Positions 9,285 through 18,204 of a stretch of DNA of 64,000 bases are shown in pieces; positions within the stretch are counted from its first letter, which is position 1, and every line of letters begins with the position of its first letter. Source of the DNA: JACTMJ01 sp039812845 (GTDB taxonomy: Bacteria; Acidobacteriota; Terriglobia; Bryobacterales; Bryobacteraceae); contig JBDIBK010000002.1 of assembly GCA_039812845.1 (NCBI GenBank), forward strand, positions 17,539 through 81,538. Reading direction: 5' to 3'. The notes under the pieces were generated by a model that was given only the letters and a program-made list of their open reading frames with translations, was not told where the DNA came from and ran no database searches. The translations under genes were made by a program, and so were the position numbers.

Positions 9285-10433
9285 ATGAAACTGACAGCCA
9301 TTCACATTTCCGCTTTGGCGTTGATTCTGGCCGGATGCGGCGGCGCCTCCTCGAAGAAGGAAACCGCGGCCGCGGTGCAAGCCGTGCGCGTGACCGCCGC
9401 GCCGCTCGCCGCACGGAAATGGCAGCGGCCCGTGGAGGGCATGGGCACCGTGGAAGCGCGCGTCGAGAGCGTGATCGCATCGAGGGCGATGGGCTATATC
9501 CAGGCCATCCGCGTGCGCGAAGGCGATCGCGTGAGCGCCGGGCAGACCCTGGTTGAAATTTCCGCCCAGGAGCTCAATGCCGGGGTGGCCCAGGCCCAGG
9601 CGGCACGGCAGGAAGCGCGAAGCGCGCAGGCCGAAGCCGACAGCGCCCTTGCGGCCGCGGAAGCGCAGGCCGTGCTGGCCCGCGCAACCCACCAGCGCAT
9701 GAAGAACCTGCACGACCGCAAGTCTCTCTCCGATCAGGAGTTCGACGAAGCCTCCGCGCGCCTCGCCGCCGCCGAAGCCGCTCTGCAAATGGCACAAGCC
9801 CGCAAGCGGCAAGTGGCCGAGAGGATTCTCCAGGCAGCGGCCGCCGCCACCGCGGCCGAATCGCAGCTATCCTATCTCCGCATCGCCGCGCCCTTCGCGG
9901 GCATCGTCACCGCGCGCCTGGCGGAACCGGGCGGCCTGGCGTCGCCGGGCCTGCCCTTGCTCAAACTGGAGCAGGCGGGCGGCTACCGGCTGGTGGCCTC
10001 GTTCCCGGAATCCGCGCTGGGCCGGGTGAAGCTCGGCCAGAAGATCCCGGTGGAGATCGCCGCCATCGGGATGCACGCCGAGGCCACCGTGGCGGAGCTG
10101 GTGCCGACGCTCGATCCGCAAACCCGCACCTTCCCGGTGAAGCTCGCGCTGCCGCCGAGCCCCCTCGTTCGCAGCGGGCTCTTCGGTGTCGCTCACCTGC
10201 CGGGTGAGGAAGCGATGGCGCTTACCGTGCCGCTCACCGCGATTCGCACCCACGGCCAGTTGACCACCGTCTTTGTTGCCGAAGGCGGCATCGCTCACGG
10301 GCGCATGGTGCAACTCGGCGAGCGGCGGGAAGGAGAGCGCGAGGTGCTTGCCGGGCTCTCTGTTGGGGAACTGCTCATCCCGAATCCACCCGCCGGTCTG
10401 CGGGATGGCAGCCCCGTGGAGGTGGCTCAATGA
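9285..10433 (+). CDS. RND efflux periplasmic adaptor lipoprotein
   Basis: The 382-residue product has a lipoprotein signal with lipobox LAGC at about residue 20, so it should be anchored to the inner membrane. The order of segments is typical of membrane fusion proteins: a first lipoyl half (VESVIASRAMGYIQAIRVREGDRVSAGQTLVEI), a long Ala/Glu-rich coiled-coil hairpin, the second lipoyl half (LRIAAPFAGIVTARLAEPG), a beta-barrel and a membrane-proximal domain. It links the pump to the TolC-family channel. Its stop codon overlaps the pump start (ATGA), indicating translational coupling. Confidence 0.94.
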   Translation: MKLTAIHISALALILAGCGGASSKKETAAAVQAVRVTAAPLAARKWQRPVEGMGTVEARVESVIASRAMGYIQAIRVREGDRVSAGQTLVEISAQELNAGVAQAQAARQEARSAQAEADSALAAAEAQAVLARATHQRMKNLHDRKSLSDQEFDEASARLAAAEAALQMAQARKRQVAERILQAAAAATAAESQLSYLRIAAPFAGIVTARLAEPGGLASPGLPLLKLEQAGGYRLVASFPESALGRVKLGQKIPVEIAAIGMHAEATVAELVPTLDPQTRTFPVKLALPPSPLVRSGLFGVAHLPGEEAMALTVPLTAIRTHGQLTTVFVAEGGIAHGRMVQLGERREGEREVLAGLSVGELLIPNPPAGLRDGSPVEVAQ

Positions 10434-13400
10434 GCGGCACTGAAAGCGCGCGGAAGCGCAAGCTCGGCTTGGCGGGCCGCTTCGCCGCGATCTGGATCGA
10501 CAGCAAGCTCACGCCGCTGTTCATCATCGCGTCGCTCTTCCTTGGCGTCTTCTCCGTCGTGAAGCTGCCTCGTGAGGAAGAGCCGCAGATTATCGTTCCG
10601 ATGATCGATCTCTTCGTCACGCTGCCGGGCGCTTCGGCCAAGGAAGTGGAGCAGCGCGTCACCAAGCCGATGGAGAAACTGCTCTGGGAGATCCCGGGCG
10701 TCGAGTACGTCTACAGCACCTCCAGCCCCGGCATGGCTATGGCCATCGTGCGCTTCTACGTCGGCGAGAACGAGGAAGACAGCATCGTCCGGTTGAACGA
10801 GAAGATGCACGCCAACTTCGACCTGATTCCGTTCGGCGCATCGCCTCCCCTGATCAAGCCGCGCTCGATCGACGACGTCCCGATCCTCGCGCTGACGCTT
10901 TCGAGCGGCCGCTACGACGATTTCGCGCTGCGGCGCGTGGCGGCCCAGGCCACGGATGCGATCAAGCAGGTGAACGACGTTTCGGCCGTGGCCGTGATCG
11001 GCGGGCAGCGCCGCGAAGTTGCGGTCACGCTCAATGCCGCGAAGCTTGAAGCCTACGGCCTTTCACCGGGCGCGGTCTCGCGGGTGTTTGAAGGCGCGAA
11101 CCAGAGACTGCCATCGGGAAAGTTCAACCAGGCGAACCGCGAGTTCATTCTCTACACGGGCGACTTCCTGCGCGACGCCGATGACGTGCGTTCGCTCGTC
11201 GTCGCCGCGCACCATGGGCGGCCCGTGTATCTGGGGGAGGTGGCCGACATCGCCGATACCGGCGAAGAGCCTTCCCAATTGGTGCAGTACGGCGAGCATG
11301 GCCGCTTTCAGCCCGCCGTCACCATCGCGATTTCCAAACGCAAGGGCACGAACGCGATCACGGTCGCCAATCATGTCCTCGCCAAGATGGAGACGCTCAA
11401 GGGCACCGCGATTCCGTCGGATGTCAGCGTTAACATCACGCGGCACTATGGGGAAACCGCGGAGGAGAAATCCGACGAGCTGCTCTTCCACATGCTGATC
11501 GCCATCGTTTCGGTGAGCATCGTGGTGGCGCTCACGCTGGGCTTTCGCGAGTCTCTGGTGGTTTTCTCCGCGATTCCAGTGACGCTGGCGCTGACGCTCG
11601 CGGTCTTCTATTTGCACGGTTTCACGCTCAACCGCATCACGCTTTTCGCGCTGATTTTCTCCATCGGGATTCTGGTCGACGACGCCATCGTGGTGGTGGA
11701 GAATATCGTTCGCCACGCAAGGCTCGATTCGAACGCCGGCCGGCCGCTGAAGGAGGTGGCCATTGAGGCCGTGGATGAGGTCGGCAATCCCACCATCCTC
11801 GCCACGCTGGCCGTCATCGCCGCCATTCTGCCTCTGGCGTTTGTCGGCGGATTGATGGGGCCATACATGCTGCCCATTCCCATTGGCGCTTCCGCCGCCA
11901 TGGTGTTCTCGCTGCTGGTCGCGTTCCTGGTGACGCCATGGGCGGCCGTCCGCCTGCTGCGGACGAACGATGCCGCCCACAGCCACGAGAGCGAGGACCG
12001 CTTCACCCGCTTCTATCGCCGGTTTATGGGCGTGGTGCTGCCAAGCGCGCGCAATCGCTTTGCCTTTCTAAGCCTCGTAAGCGTGCTGCTTGTCGGGTCC
12101 ATGCTGCTCGTCTACATCGGATTCGTGAAGGTGAAGATGCTTCCCTTCGACAACAAGAACGAGTTCCAGGTCGTCATCGACATGCCGGAAGGCGTCTCGC
12201 TCGAAGAGACGGCCCGCGCCACGCGCGCGCTGGCCGACGCCGCGCTCCTAGAGGAAAACGTCGTCAACGTGCAGACCTACGTCGGCACGGCTTCGCCCTA
12301 CAACTTCAACGGATTGGTGCGCCACTACTACCTGCGCCGGGGCTCCAACGTCGCCGACATCCAGGTGAATCTGCTGCCCAAGCACGAACGGAGCATCCAG
12401 AGCCACGAGATTGCCAAGAGCGTTCGGACGGCGCTGCTCCCGATTGCCGAAAAGTTCGGCGCGAACATCAAGGTGGCGGAAGTGCCGCCCGGCCCGCCCG
12501 TCCTGCAGACGCTGGTGGCGGAGGTCTACGGACCCACGGCGGAAGGCCGTGAGACGGTGGCGCGCCAGATCCGCCAGTTTTTTGAAGAGGCGCCGGGCGT
12601 CGTGGACGTGGATTGGTATGTGGAAGACGACGCGCCGCGCATTCGGCTGCTGCCGGATTCCCAGAAGGCCGCCCTGCATGGAATCTCCGAAGCCGATATC
12701 GCCCGCACCATCTCCATGGCTTCCGCGGGCCACTCCGTTGGCCTGCTGCACGACGACAAGGAGAGTGAGGATGTTCCGATCCGCCTGCGGCTGGACCGGG
12801 GAACCCGTTCCGATATCGAGCGGCTACTTGCCCTGCGCATCCCCAACCGCTCCGGCGGCGTGGTGCCCTTGCGGGAGCTCGTGCGCGTGGAGCGCGATCT
12901 CGAGGACAAGAGCATCTATCACAAGAATCTGATGCCGGTCACCTACATCACCGCGGACGTGGCCGGGGAAGTAGAGAGCCCCGTCTACGCGATCCTCGGC
13001 CTTGGCGACCGCGTGGAAACACTCACCGCGCCCGACGGCGGGAAAGTCGCCCAGCACACGGCCGCGCTGCCGTTCAGCGACGACCATTACTCGGTGAAGT
13101 GGGACGGGGAGTGGCACATCACCTATGAGGTGTTCCGCGATATGGGCCTCGCCTTCGCCGTCGTCCTGCTGCTGATCTACATCCTGGTGGTGGGCTGGTT
13201 CCAGAACTTCCTCACTCCGCTCGTGATCATGGCCGCCATCCCGTTCTCACTTGTGGGAATTCTGCCCGCGCACGGCATGATGGGCGCCTTCTTCACGGCA
13301 ACCTCGATGATCGGCTTCATCGCCGGCGCGGGCATTGTGGTGCGCAACTCAATTATTCTGGTGGACTTCACCGAACTGCGCCTGGCCGAAGGGCATGACT

Positions 13401-13624
13401 TGAAATCCGCCGTGATCGATTCGGGCGCGGTTCGCTTCCGCCCCATGATGCTCACCGCCGCGGCGCTCATCGCGGGCGCGGCAGTGATTCTCTTTGATCC
13501 CATCTTTCAGGGGCTCGCCATCGCGCTGATGGCTGGCGAAGTGGCTTCGCTGCTGCTCTCCCGCATGACGATTCCCATCACCTATTACATGCTCAACCTG
13601 AGAAAGAAGGAGAACCCCCTATGA
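10430..13624 (+). CDS. RND-family efflux transporter permease
   Basis: This 1064-residue protein shows the duplicated RND design: a transmembrane helix, a large periplasmic porter loop and a bundle of helices, then the same again. The TM4 acidic pair used for proton relay is present in GILVDDAIVVVENIV. In the second half, the position of the TM10 lysine of AcrB is taken by arginine (GAGIVVRNSIILVDF). It couples proton import to export of hydrophobic compounds or metals; the lack of an obvious metal-site motif favours organic substrates, but this is not certain. It sits between the adaptor (overlapping ATGA) and a DUF2892 gene (overlapping by four bases) in one tight operon. Confidence 0.94.
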   Translation: MSGTESARKRKLGLAGRFAAIWIDSKLTPLFIIASLFLGVFSVVKLPREEEPQIIVPMIDLFVTLPGASAKEVEQRVTKPMEKLLWEIPGVEYVYSTSSPGMAMAIVRFYVGENEEDSIVRLNEKMHANFDLIPFGASPPLIKPRSIDDVPILALTLSSGRYDDFALRRVAAQATDAIKQVNDVSAVAVIGGQRREVAVTLNAAKLEAYGLSPGAVSRVFEGANQRLPSGKFNQANREFILYTGDFLRDADDVRSLVVAAHHGRPVYLGEVADIADTGEEPSQLVQYGEHGRFQPAVTIAISKRKGTNAITVANHVLAKMETLKGTAIPSDVSVNITRHYGETAEEKSDELLFHMLIAIVSVSIVVALTLGFRESLVVFSAIPVTLALTLAVFYLHGFTLNRITLFALIFSIGILVDDAIVVVENIVRHARLDSNAGRPLKEVAIEAVDEVGNPTILATLAVIAAILPLAFVGGLMGPYMLPIPIGASAAMVFSLLVAFLVTPWAAVRLLRTNDAAHSHESEDRFTRFYRRFMGVVLPSARNRFAFLSLVSVLLVGSMLLVYIGFVKVKMLPFDNKNEFQVVIDMPEGVSLEETARATRALADAALLEENVVNVQTYVGTASPYNFNGLVRHYYLRRGSNVADIQVNLLPKHERSIQSHEIAKSVRTALLPIAEKFGANIKVAEVPPGPPVLQTLVAEVYGPTAEGRETVARQIRQFFEEAPGVVDVDWYVEDDAPRIRLLPDSQKAALHGISEADIARTISMASAGHSVGLLHDDKESEDVPIRLRLDRGTRSDIERLLALRIPNRSGGVVPLRELVRVERDLEDKSIYHKNLMPVTYITADVAGEVESPVYAILGLGDRVETLTAPDGGKVAQHTAALPFSDDHYSVKWDGEWHITYEVFRDMGLAFAVVLLLIYILVVGWFQNFLTPLVIMAAIPFSLVGILPAHGMMGAFFTATSMIGFIAGAGIVVRNSIILVDFTELRLAEGHDLKSAVIDSGAVRFRPMMLTAAALIAGAAVILFDPIFQGLAIALMAGEVASLLLSRMTIPITYYMLNLRKKENPL

Positions 13625-13833
13625 GTGTGGAACGCGTCCTCCGCATGATCGCCGGCGCTGTCGTGCTGGCGTCCGTTGCCCTGGGCACCTTCGTGAGCCC
13701 GAACTGGTATTGGCTGACGGCCTTCGTCGGCCTGAACCTCTTTCAATCCGCCTTCACCAACTGGTGCCCGATGATGACGATTCTTCGCAAACTTGGCCTG
13801 CGGGAAGGGGGATCATCGGCCTGCTGTTCCTAA
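13621..13833 (+). CDS. DUF2892 (YgaP-like) small membrane protein
   Basis: A 70-residue protein with two hydrophobic helices (MIAGAVVLASVALGTFVS and WLTAFVGLNLFQSAFTNWCPM). The FQSAFTNWCPM signature is typical of DUF2892, the membrane domain also fused to rhodanese in YgaP. It overlaps the pump stop by four bases, so it is part of the efflux operon. The C-terminal tail ends in SSACCS, a vicinal cysteine pair that could bind metal or take part in thiol chemistry. The family's biochemical role is unknown. Linkage with RND pumps and sulfur or thiol functions suggests a transport accessory. Confidence 0.9.
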   Translation: MSVERVLRMIAGAVVLASVALGTFVSPNWYWLTAFVGLNLFQSAFTNWCPMMTILRKLGLREGGSSACCS

Positions 13834-13942
13834 CCGGCCGCGCTTCCGCCTCACCGCCGCATTGCCGCCAATAAGCGCCGCCGGTGAGCGCATTCCGGAA
13901 GCGCCATCCCACCGCGCGGGCCGGGAGGGATAGAATACCTGC

Positions 13943-14596
13943 ATGCGATTTTCGTCTTTGATCCTCACCGCGTTTGCCCTTGCGGCCATGACGCTGCCTG
14001 CTTCGCTGTCCGCACAGCAGCAGAGACCCCGAATGCCCGGCGAACGCTGGGTGGAATTGTTCAACGGCAAGGACCTCACTGGCTGGACCAATGTGGGCAA
14101 TGAAAAGTGGACCGTGGAAGACGGCGCGATTCACGGCCAGGGAGTCAGCAAGGAATACGGCTATCTGCGCACCGACAAGGAGTACAAGAGCTTCCATCTG
14201 TTTCTCCGCTTCAAGACCGAAGCCAATGGGAACAGCGGCGTCTATTTCCACACGCAATTCAAGCCGGGCACCGTGGACGTGAGCCAGGGCCGCCAGTTTG
14301 AGATCGATCGCGTGCTGGGCCACCATTCCTGCGGCGTCTATGGCGACGATATGGGCTGGAAAGCCTGGCCATCTCCGGAGTTCGAAGGACTGCTCCGCCC
14401 CACGGACTGGAACGACATGCTTCTGAAAGTGGTCGACAACCACTACGAGTGCTACCTGAACGGCATCAAGACGCTCGACTTTGTCGATCCCAAGATGGGC
14501 GCGAAAGACGGTTACATCGCCCTGCAGTTGCATTCCGGCGGGGAAGGCAATATGCGCTTCAAGGACATTCGCATCCTCGATCTCTCGAACCGCTAG
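13943..14596 (+). CDS. Secreted DUF1080 (3-keto-disaccharide hydrolase-like) protein
   Basis: The 217-residue protein has a signal peptide (MRFSSLILTAFALAAMTLPASLSAQ) followed by one DUF1080 beta-sandwich: WVELFNGKDLTGWTNVGNEKWTVEDG, then the conserved YLRTDKEY...FKTEANGNSGVYFH segment. DUF1080 has a concanavalin-like jelly roll, and some members hydrolyse 3-keto-glycosides made by Gfo/Idh/MocA-type dehydrogenases. An exported Gfo/Idh/MocA enzyme lies at 404-1495. A GGGAGGGA ribosome site lies 16 bases ahead of the ATG, rather far. A second DUF1080 gene is at 60876-61505. The exact sugar substrate is unknown. Confidence 0.9.
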   Translation: MRFSSLILTAFALAAMTLPASLSAQQQRPRMPGERWVELFNGKDLTGWTNVGNEKWTVEDGAIHGQGVSKEYGYLRTDKEYKSFHLFLRFKTEANGNSGVYFHTQFKPGTVDVSQGRQFEIDRVLGHHSCGVYGDDMGWKAWPSPEFEGLLRPTDWNDMLLKVVDNHYECYLNGIKTLDFVDPKMGAKDGYIALQLHSGGEGNMRFKDIRILDLSNR

Positions 14597-14674
14597 TTCG
14601 CTCTCGCGGAGGGGGCCGCCGCGCTCCCTCCGTCCCCTGCCCGTCCATTTAGGACAAACTGGTACACTTATCTC

Positions 14675-15853
14675 GTGGCTGGCCTCGTTCAAATCCAGGC
14701 GTCTCCGCTCGAAGTGCCCACCGGCCCGGTGGGGCGCATTTCCTCTCTGCTGATCAAGCCCGCGTCCGCGCTCTGCAACCTGGATTGCGAGTATTGCTTC
14801 TATCTGGACCGGGAGACGGACCCCTACAAGGACATCGCCCAGAAGCGAATGTCCCTCGACACTCTCCGCCGCATGGTGGAATCGTATCTGTTCTACTCCT
14901 ACCCCCAATCCACCTTTGCCTTCCAGGGCGGAGAGCCTACGCTGGCCGGTTTGCCATTCTTTGAAAAGCTGATCGCCTATCAGCGGAAGTACGGCCGCAC
15001 CGGGCAGGCCGTCAGCAACGCGCTGCAAACCAACACCATCCTGCTCGACGATGCCTGGTGCCAGTTCCTGCGGAGCTATAACTGGCTGGTGGGCGCCTCC
15101 ATCGACGGCGACGAAGAGATGCACGACCGATACCGCGTGAACCGCGGCGGCGAAGGCACCTGGCGTCGCGTGATGAAGAGCATTGAGACGATGAAGAAGC
15201 ACCGGGTGGACTTCAACGCACTCTGCGTGCTCAGCCAATCGAACGTGGAGAAGCCCAAGGAGGTTTACCGCTTCTTCCGTTCCCTGGGGATCGACTACCT
15301 GCAGTTCATCCCCCTCGCCGAATTCTCACCGACAGGCGGCACGCACCCCTACGCCATCACCCCCCGCCAATACGGCCGGTTTCTGCTCGAAGTTTTTGAA
15401 CTCTGGTGGCCGGACCGGAAGCAGGTGCGCATCCGCTATTTCGACAACATCGCCGAGGCGGTGGCGGGCCTCACTCCCGGCAACTGCACGATGCACAAGA
15501 CCTGCGACAGCTACGTCGTCGTCGAATACAACGGCGACGTTTACCCGTGCGACTTTTTCGTCTCACCGGAGTGGAAACTGGGAAACCTGAACCGGGACAC
15601 GTGGAGCAAGATCGCGGCGAACCCTCTGCGCACGCGCTTCGCCTACGGCAAGCAGATCCCGCACCCCGCCTGCCAGGCATGCGAGTATCAGGCTCTCTGC
15701 CACGGCGGCTGCCCCAGTTTTCGCACCAAGCAGCGCGGCAATCCGGGCGATCTCGATTATTTCTGCGAGAGCTACAAAATGGTCTATGCCGCCGTCCTGG
15801 AGCCGCTGCGCAAGGAAGTGGAGATCATCACCGGAAAGCCCGCCGTGCTCTGA
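14675..15853 (+). CDS. Anaerobic sulfatase maturase, radical SAM (anSME-type)
   Basis: This 392-residue protein carries the radical-SAM cluster motif as Cys34-x3-Cys38-x2-Cys41 (CNLDCEYC), and the FQGGEPTLAG segment that binds SAM. The C-terminal SPASM domain has the cysteines needed for two auxiliary iron-sulfur clusters (CDSYVVVEYNGDVYPC and CQACEYQALCHGGC). The enzyme converts an active-site cysteine or serine of sulfatases into formylglycine. The start is a GTG at 14675 without a clear Shine-Dalgarno. A matching cysteine-type sulfatase is encoded at 43320-44882. The DUF1080 gene is directly upstream, consistent with breakdown of sulfated sugars. Confidence 0.9.
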   Translation: MAGLVQIQASPLEVPTGPVGRISSLLIKPASALCNLDCEYCFYLDRETDPYKDIAQKRMSLDTLRRMVESYLFYSYPQSTFAFQGGEPTLAGLPFFEKLIAYQRKYGRTGQAVSNALQTNTILLDDAWCQFLRSYNWLVGASIDGDEEMHDRYRVNRGGEGTWRRVMKSIETMKKHRVDFNALCVLSQSNVEKPKEVYRFFRSLGIDYLQFIPLAEFSPTGGTHPYAITPRQYGRFLLEVFELWWPDRKQVRIRYFDNIAEAVAGLTPGNCTMHKTCDSYVVVEYNGDVYPCDFFVSPEWKLGNLNRDTWSKIAANPLRTRFAYGKQIPHPACQACEYQALCHGGCPSFRTKQRGNPGDLDYFCESYKMVYAAVLEPLRKEVEIITGKPAVL

Positions 15854-15858
15854 GGCGT

Positions 15859-16413
15859 TCACTCCACTTCATACACCGCCGGATGCACGACGGTGGAATC
15901 GAGCGAAACCGGCGGAGTGAGGAGATAGGCTTCGGCCACGCGCCAGCCGCGATGCCGCAGCACGCCGCCGTGAACGGCCTCGAACTCCGCGGGGTTGCCC
16001 CGCAGTTGCAAACTCCCTCTGGCAAAGAGTGCCGCGGCGTCGCTCGGCAGGTCCTGCAATTCGCCCTCGGTCTTCTCGACTACAGGCACCAGGCGAAGAG
16101 AGCGCGCGAGCGCGTCCCGGGCGTCCGGCTGCATGGCGCGCACACCCTGGGCCAATTGCTGGTCTGAATAGTAGCGCAAGTCCTCCAGCAGAAAATCGAT
16201 CAGGCCGGAATCCGCCTGCAGCGCCCGCAGGATCTGCACGGCTCCCCGGATTCTTTCATCGGAAGCCGCGATCGCCCCGTGATCTTCCTCCGCGGCGGCT
16301 TCGGGCTCCACGCGCACCACCCCAAGCGATTGACGCAAAGCGACGTTCAGCGTACCCGACTTGAGGATGGAAGCAAGACAACGGAGGCCGAGCTGTAAGC
16401 GTTCGAAGAACAT
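15859..16413 (-). CDS. DUF2760 protein
   Basis: A 184-residue soluble protein. The central part (QILRALQADSGLIDFLLEDLRYYSDQQLAQGVRAM) matches the DUF2760 family, whose function is unknown. Members are sometimes found beside Hsp70-like chaperone genes, but no such neighbour is here. The ATG at 16413 is chosen because a GGAG lies eight bases upstream; a TTG two codons earlier is also in frame. It converges on the sulfatase maturase with five bases between the stop codons. It lies 57 bases downstream of the sigma-54 activator gene and could share its transcript. Confidence 0.8.
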   Translation of the reverse strand: MFFERLQLGLRCLASILKSGTLNVALRQSLGVVRVEPEAAAEEDHGAIAASDERIRGAVQILRALQADSGLIDFLLEDLRYYSDQQLAQGVRAMQPDARDALARSLRLVPVVEKTEGELQDLPSDAAALFARGSLQLRGNPAEFEAVHGGVLRHRGWRVAEAYLLTPPVSLDSTVVHPAVYEVE

Positions 16414-16470
16414 GCGCAATCTCCAGGATACCCAGGAGCGCGACCGCTTCGGCGTAATAGTACCTGCGCG

Positions 16471-18039
16471 CTATGCGGCGTCGTCACCCGCCGGCACCCG
16501 CTTCTCCGCGCGCAGGCGTTCAAGCAGAGTCTGATCCACGCGGGCCTTCACCGTGCGGCGGTCGATTCCCAGGCGTGCGGCGGCACCCTCGTAGCTTCCC
16601 GTCTGCGCGTACACCAGCGTGCAATAGCGGCTCAGGAGCGCATCGGCGCTCAGCATACCCGCGCGCGCATCCTCGAAGATATCCGATGCCGGAGATGGGC
16701 TGGCCGGTGGTGGCGCATACTCTTTCCTCACCAGAATGTTGCGGATGCACTGCTCCAGTTCGCGGTAATTGCCCGGCCAGGCGTAGTTTGCAGGCAATCG
16801 TGTTTCGATGAAGGCCGTCGCTTCACCCGCCACCGCATCGCCGTCCTCCCCTGCGATGCGCCCGGCCAGGAACCGGACCAGATCGCGCAGCACCGTCGGC
16901 GATTCATCCATCTGCTGGCGCAACGAGGGCGTTCGGATCAAGTCGGAACACAGCCGGTAATAGAGATCCTCCCGGAACTGCCCCTTCCGAATCTCAACGG
17001 CGAGATCGCGGTTGGTGGCGGCGATCAGCTTTCCTTCAAAACGCTTCGGGGCGCTGTCGCCCACCGCCGAGAAGAGTCGGGTCTCAATCAGCCGCAGCAG
17101 CTTCACCTGCACATCCGGCGCAAGCTCCCCAATCTCGTCGAGAAACACCGCGCCCAGCGGCGGACACGCTTCGAGCCAGCCCTTGCGGTCTTGCGCGGCC
17201 CCGGTGAAGGCACCCCGGCGATGCCCGAACAGTTCGCTCTCCACCAGCGTGCCCGTGAGCGCGGCAATGTGGATCGGGTGAAAGTGCGACGCGGGATCGT
17301 CTTCAAACCGCAGCGTGCGGGGGTCGAACGGGACATAGCGGGAAAGCGCGATGGCCCGCGCCACCAGTTCTTTTCCCGTCCCCGAGGGGCCGGTTACCAG
17401 CGTTACCAGATCCCCCATGCGCGCGTACAGATTGCGCCGGTAACGGTGGAGGTCATGCGTGAAAATGGATTGCCACACGGCGGCGCGCAGGCGGGCGGCG
17501 GGAGCCGAGTTTCCGATGATGCTCTCGAAGATCTGATGAAAGGCCCGCGCCAACTGAAAGAAGAACGAAAACATGTGCGGCGCGGGGAACGCGCTCAAGG
17601 GCCGGCTCTCCGGAGGGTAAAGCCACTCTCTCCAATCGCGCTCAAAATCCCGGTAGAACCCCCAGCGGGCGCGCGTATCTCCCGCGCGCTGCACCGCCAG
17701 TTCTTCCTCCAGCCGCGGGTAATAGCGGTGGTAAAGCATGTAGACCACCGCCCCTTCATAGAGCGTGGCATCGGCATCCGGGAGCGACCCCCGAACGGCG
17801 TACGTCCGCGCGCGGATCTCCGGCATCGCCGCTTCCAGCCGCTCGCAGATCCGCCAGGCGTTGGCGCGAAGCTTGCGGGGGTCGTCCACCTGGAAGCTCC
17901 AGTGCGCGCCCTGATGCACATACTCGCGGCCAAGCGCGGACCGTTCCGCTTCCGCAAGCTCCGGCAGGAACGGATTCGCGGCCGCCACCGCGTTCACCGC
18001 TCGCAGAAATCGCTCTTGGGATTGGCTGAGCCAAGGCAT
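16471..18039 (-). CDS. Sigma-54-dependent transcriptional activator (NtrC-type AAA+)
   Basis: This 522-residue protein has an N-terminal region of about 200 residues that I do not recognise, a complete sigma-54 activator AAA+ domain and a Fis-like helix-turn-helix. Visible motifs are Walker A GPSGTGKE (217-224), the sigma-54-contacting loop GAFTGA (276-281), Walker B VFLDEIG and an arginine-finger region FREDLYYRL. The C-terminal DNA-binding helices are at GSYEGAAARLGIDRRTVKARV. There is no response-regulator receiver, so the signal must enter through the novel N-domain. I start it at the ATG at 18039, which has a GGAG eight bases upstream. A palindrome lies just ahead of this site, and the gene is divergent from the lipid-repair fusion. 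Confidence 0.92.
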   Translation of the reverse strand: MPWLSQSQERFLRAVNAVAAANPFLPELAEAERSALGREYVHQGAHWSFQVDDPRKLRANAWRICERLEAAMPEIRARTYAVRGSLPDADATLYEGAVVYMLYHRYYPRLEEELAVQRAGDTRARWGFYRDFERDWREWLYPPESRPLSAFPAPHMFSFFFQLARAFHQIFESIIGNSAPAARLRAAVWQSIFTHDLHRYRRNLYARMGDLVTLVTGPSGTGKELVARAIALSRYVPFDPRTLRFEDDPASHFHPIHIAALTGTLVESELFGHRRGAFTGAAQDRKGWLEACPPLGAVFLDEIGELAPDVQVKLLRLIETRLFSAVGDSAPKRFEGKLIAATNRDLAVEIRKGQFREDLYYRLCSDLIRTPSLRQQMDESPTVLRDLVRFLAGRIAGEDGDAVAGEATAFIETRLPANYAWPGNYRELEQCIRNILVRKEYAPPPASPSPASDIFEDARAGMLSADALLSRYCTLVYAQTGSYEGAAARLGIDRRTVKARVDQTLLERLRAEKRVPAGDDAA

Positions 18040-18053
18040 CGGTTTCGCGCTCC

Positions 18054-18068
18054 GTACAACCAATGTAC
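18054..18068. promoter_or_regulatory. Palindromic site, candidate activator binding site
   Basis: GTACA-ACCAA-TGTAC is a perfect five-base inverted repeat with a five-base spacer. It lies in the 165-base region between the sigma-54 activator gene and the divergent lipid-repair gene, about 108 bases ahead of a possible -24/-12 promoter. This is the usual distance for an upstream activating sequence. Binding by the adjacent activator is inferred. Confidence 0.4.
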
Positions 18069-18175
18069 TCCGCTGGACGTTTTTTGTATAGAGCCGCTTC
18101 GCTGAAAACCGGCTCACGCCTCCGTCACCTCGGATATCCTATTGAAATCCGTGGGCTTCCGCGGTCTTGCCCGTC

Positions 18176-18191
18176 TGGCAGGCAAGCTGCA
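18176..18191 (+). promoter_or_regulatory. Candidate sigma-54 (-24/-12) promoter
   Basis: TGGCAGGCAAGCTGCA has GG and GC separated by exactly ten bases and matches most of the consensus TGGCACG-N4-TTGCW. Transcription would start near 18202, only about three bases ahead of the ATG at 18205, so the mRNA would be nearly leaderless. This weakens the case unless the gene is translated without a Shine-Dalgarno; none is seen. Confidence 0.4.
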
Positions 18192-18204
18192 CTTGTATCG
18201 GCGT

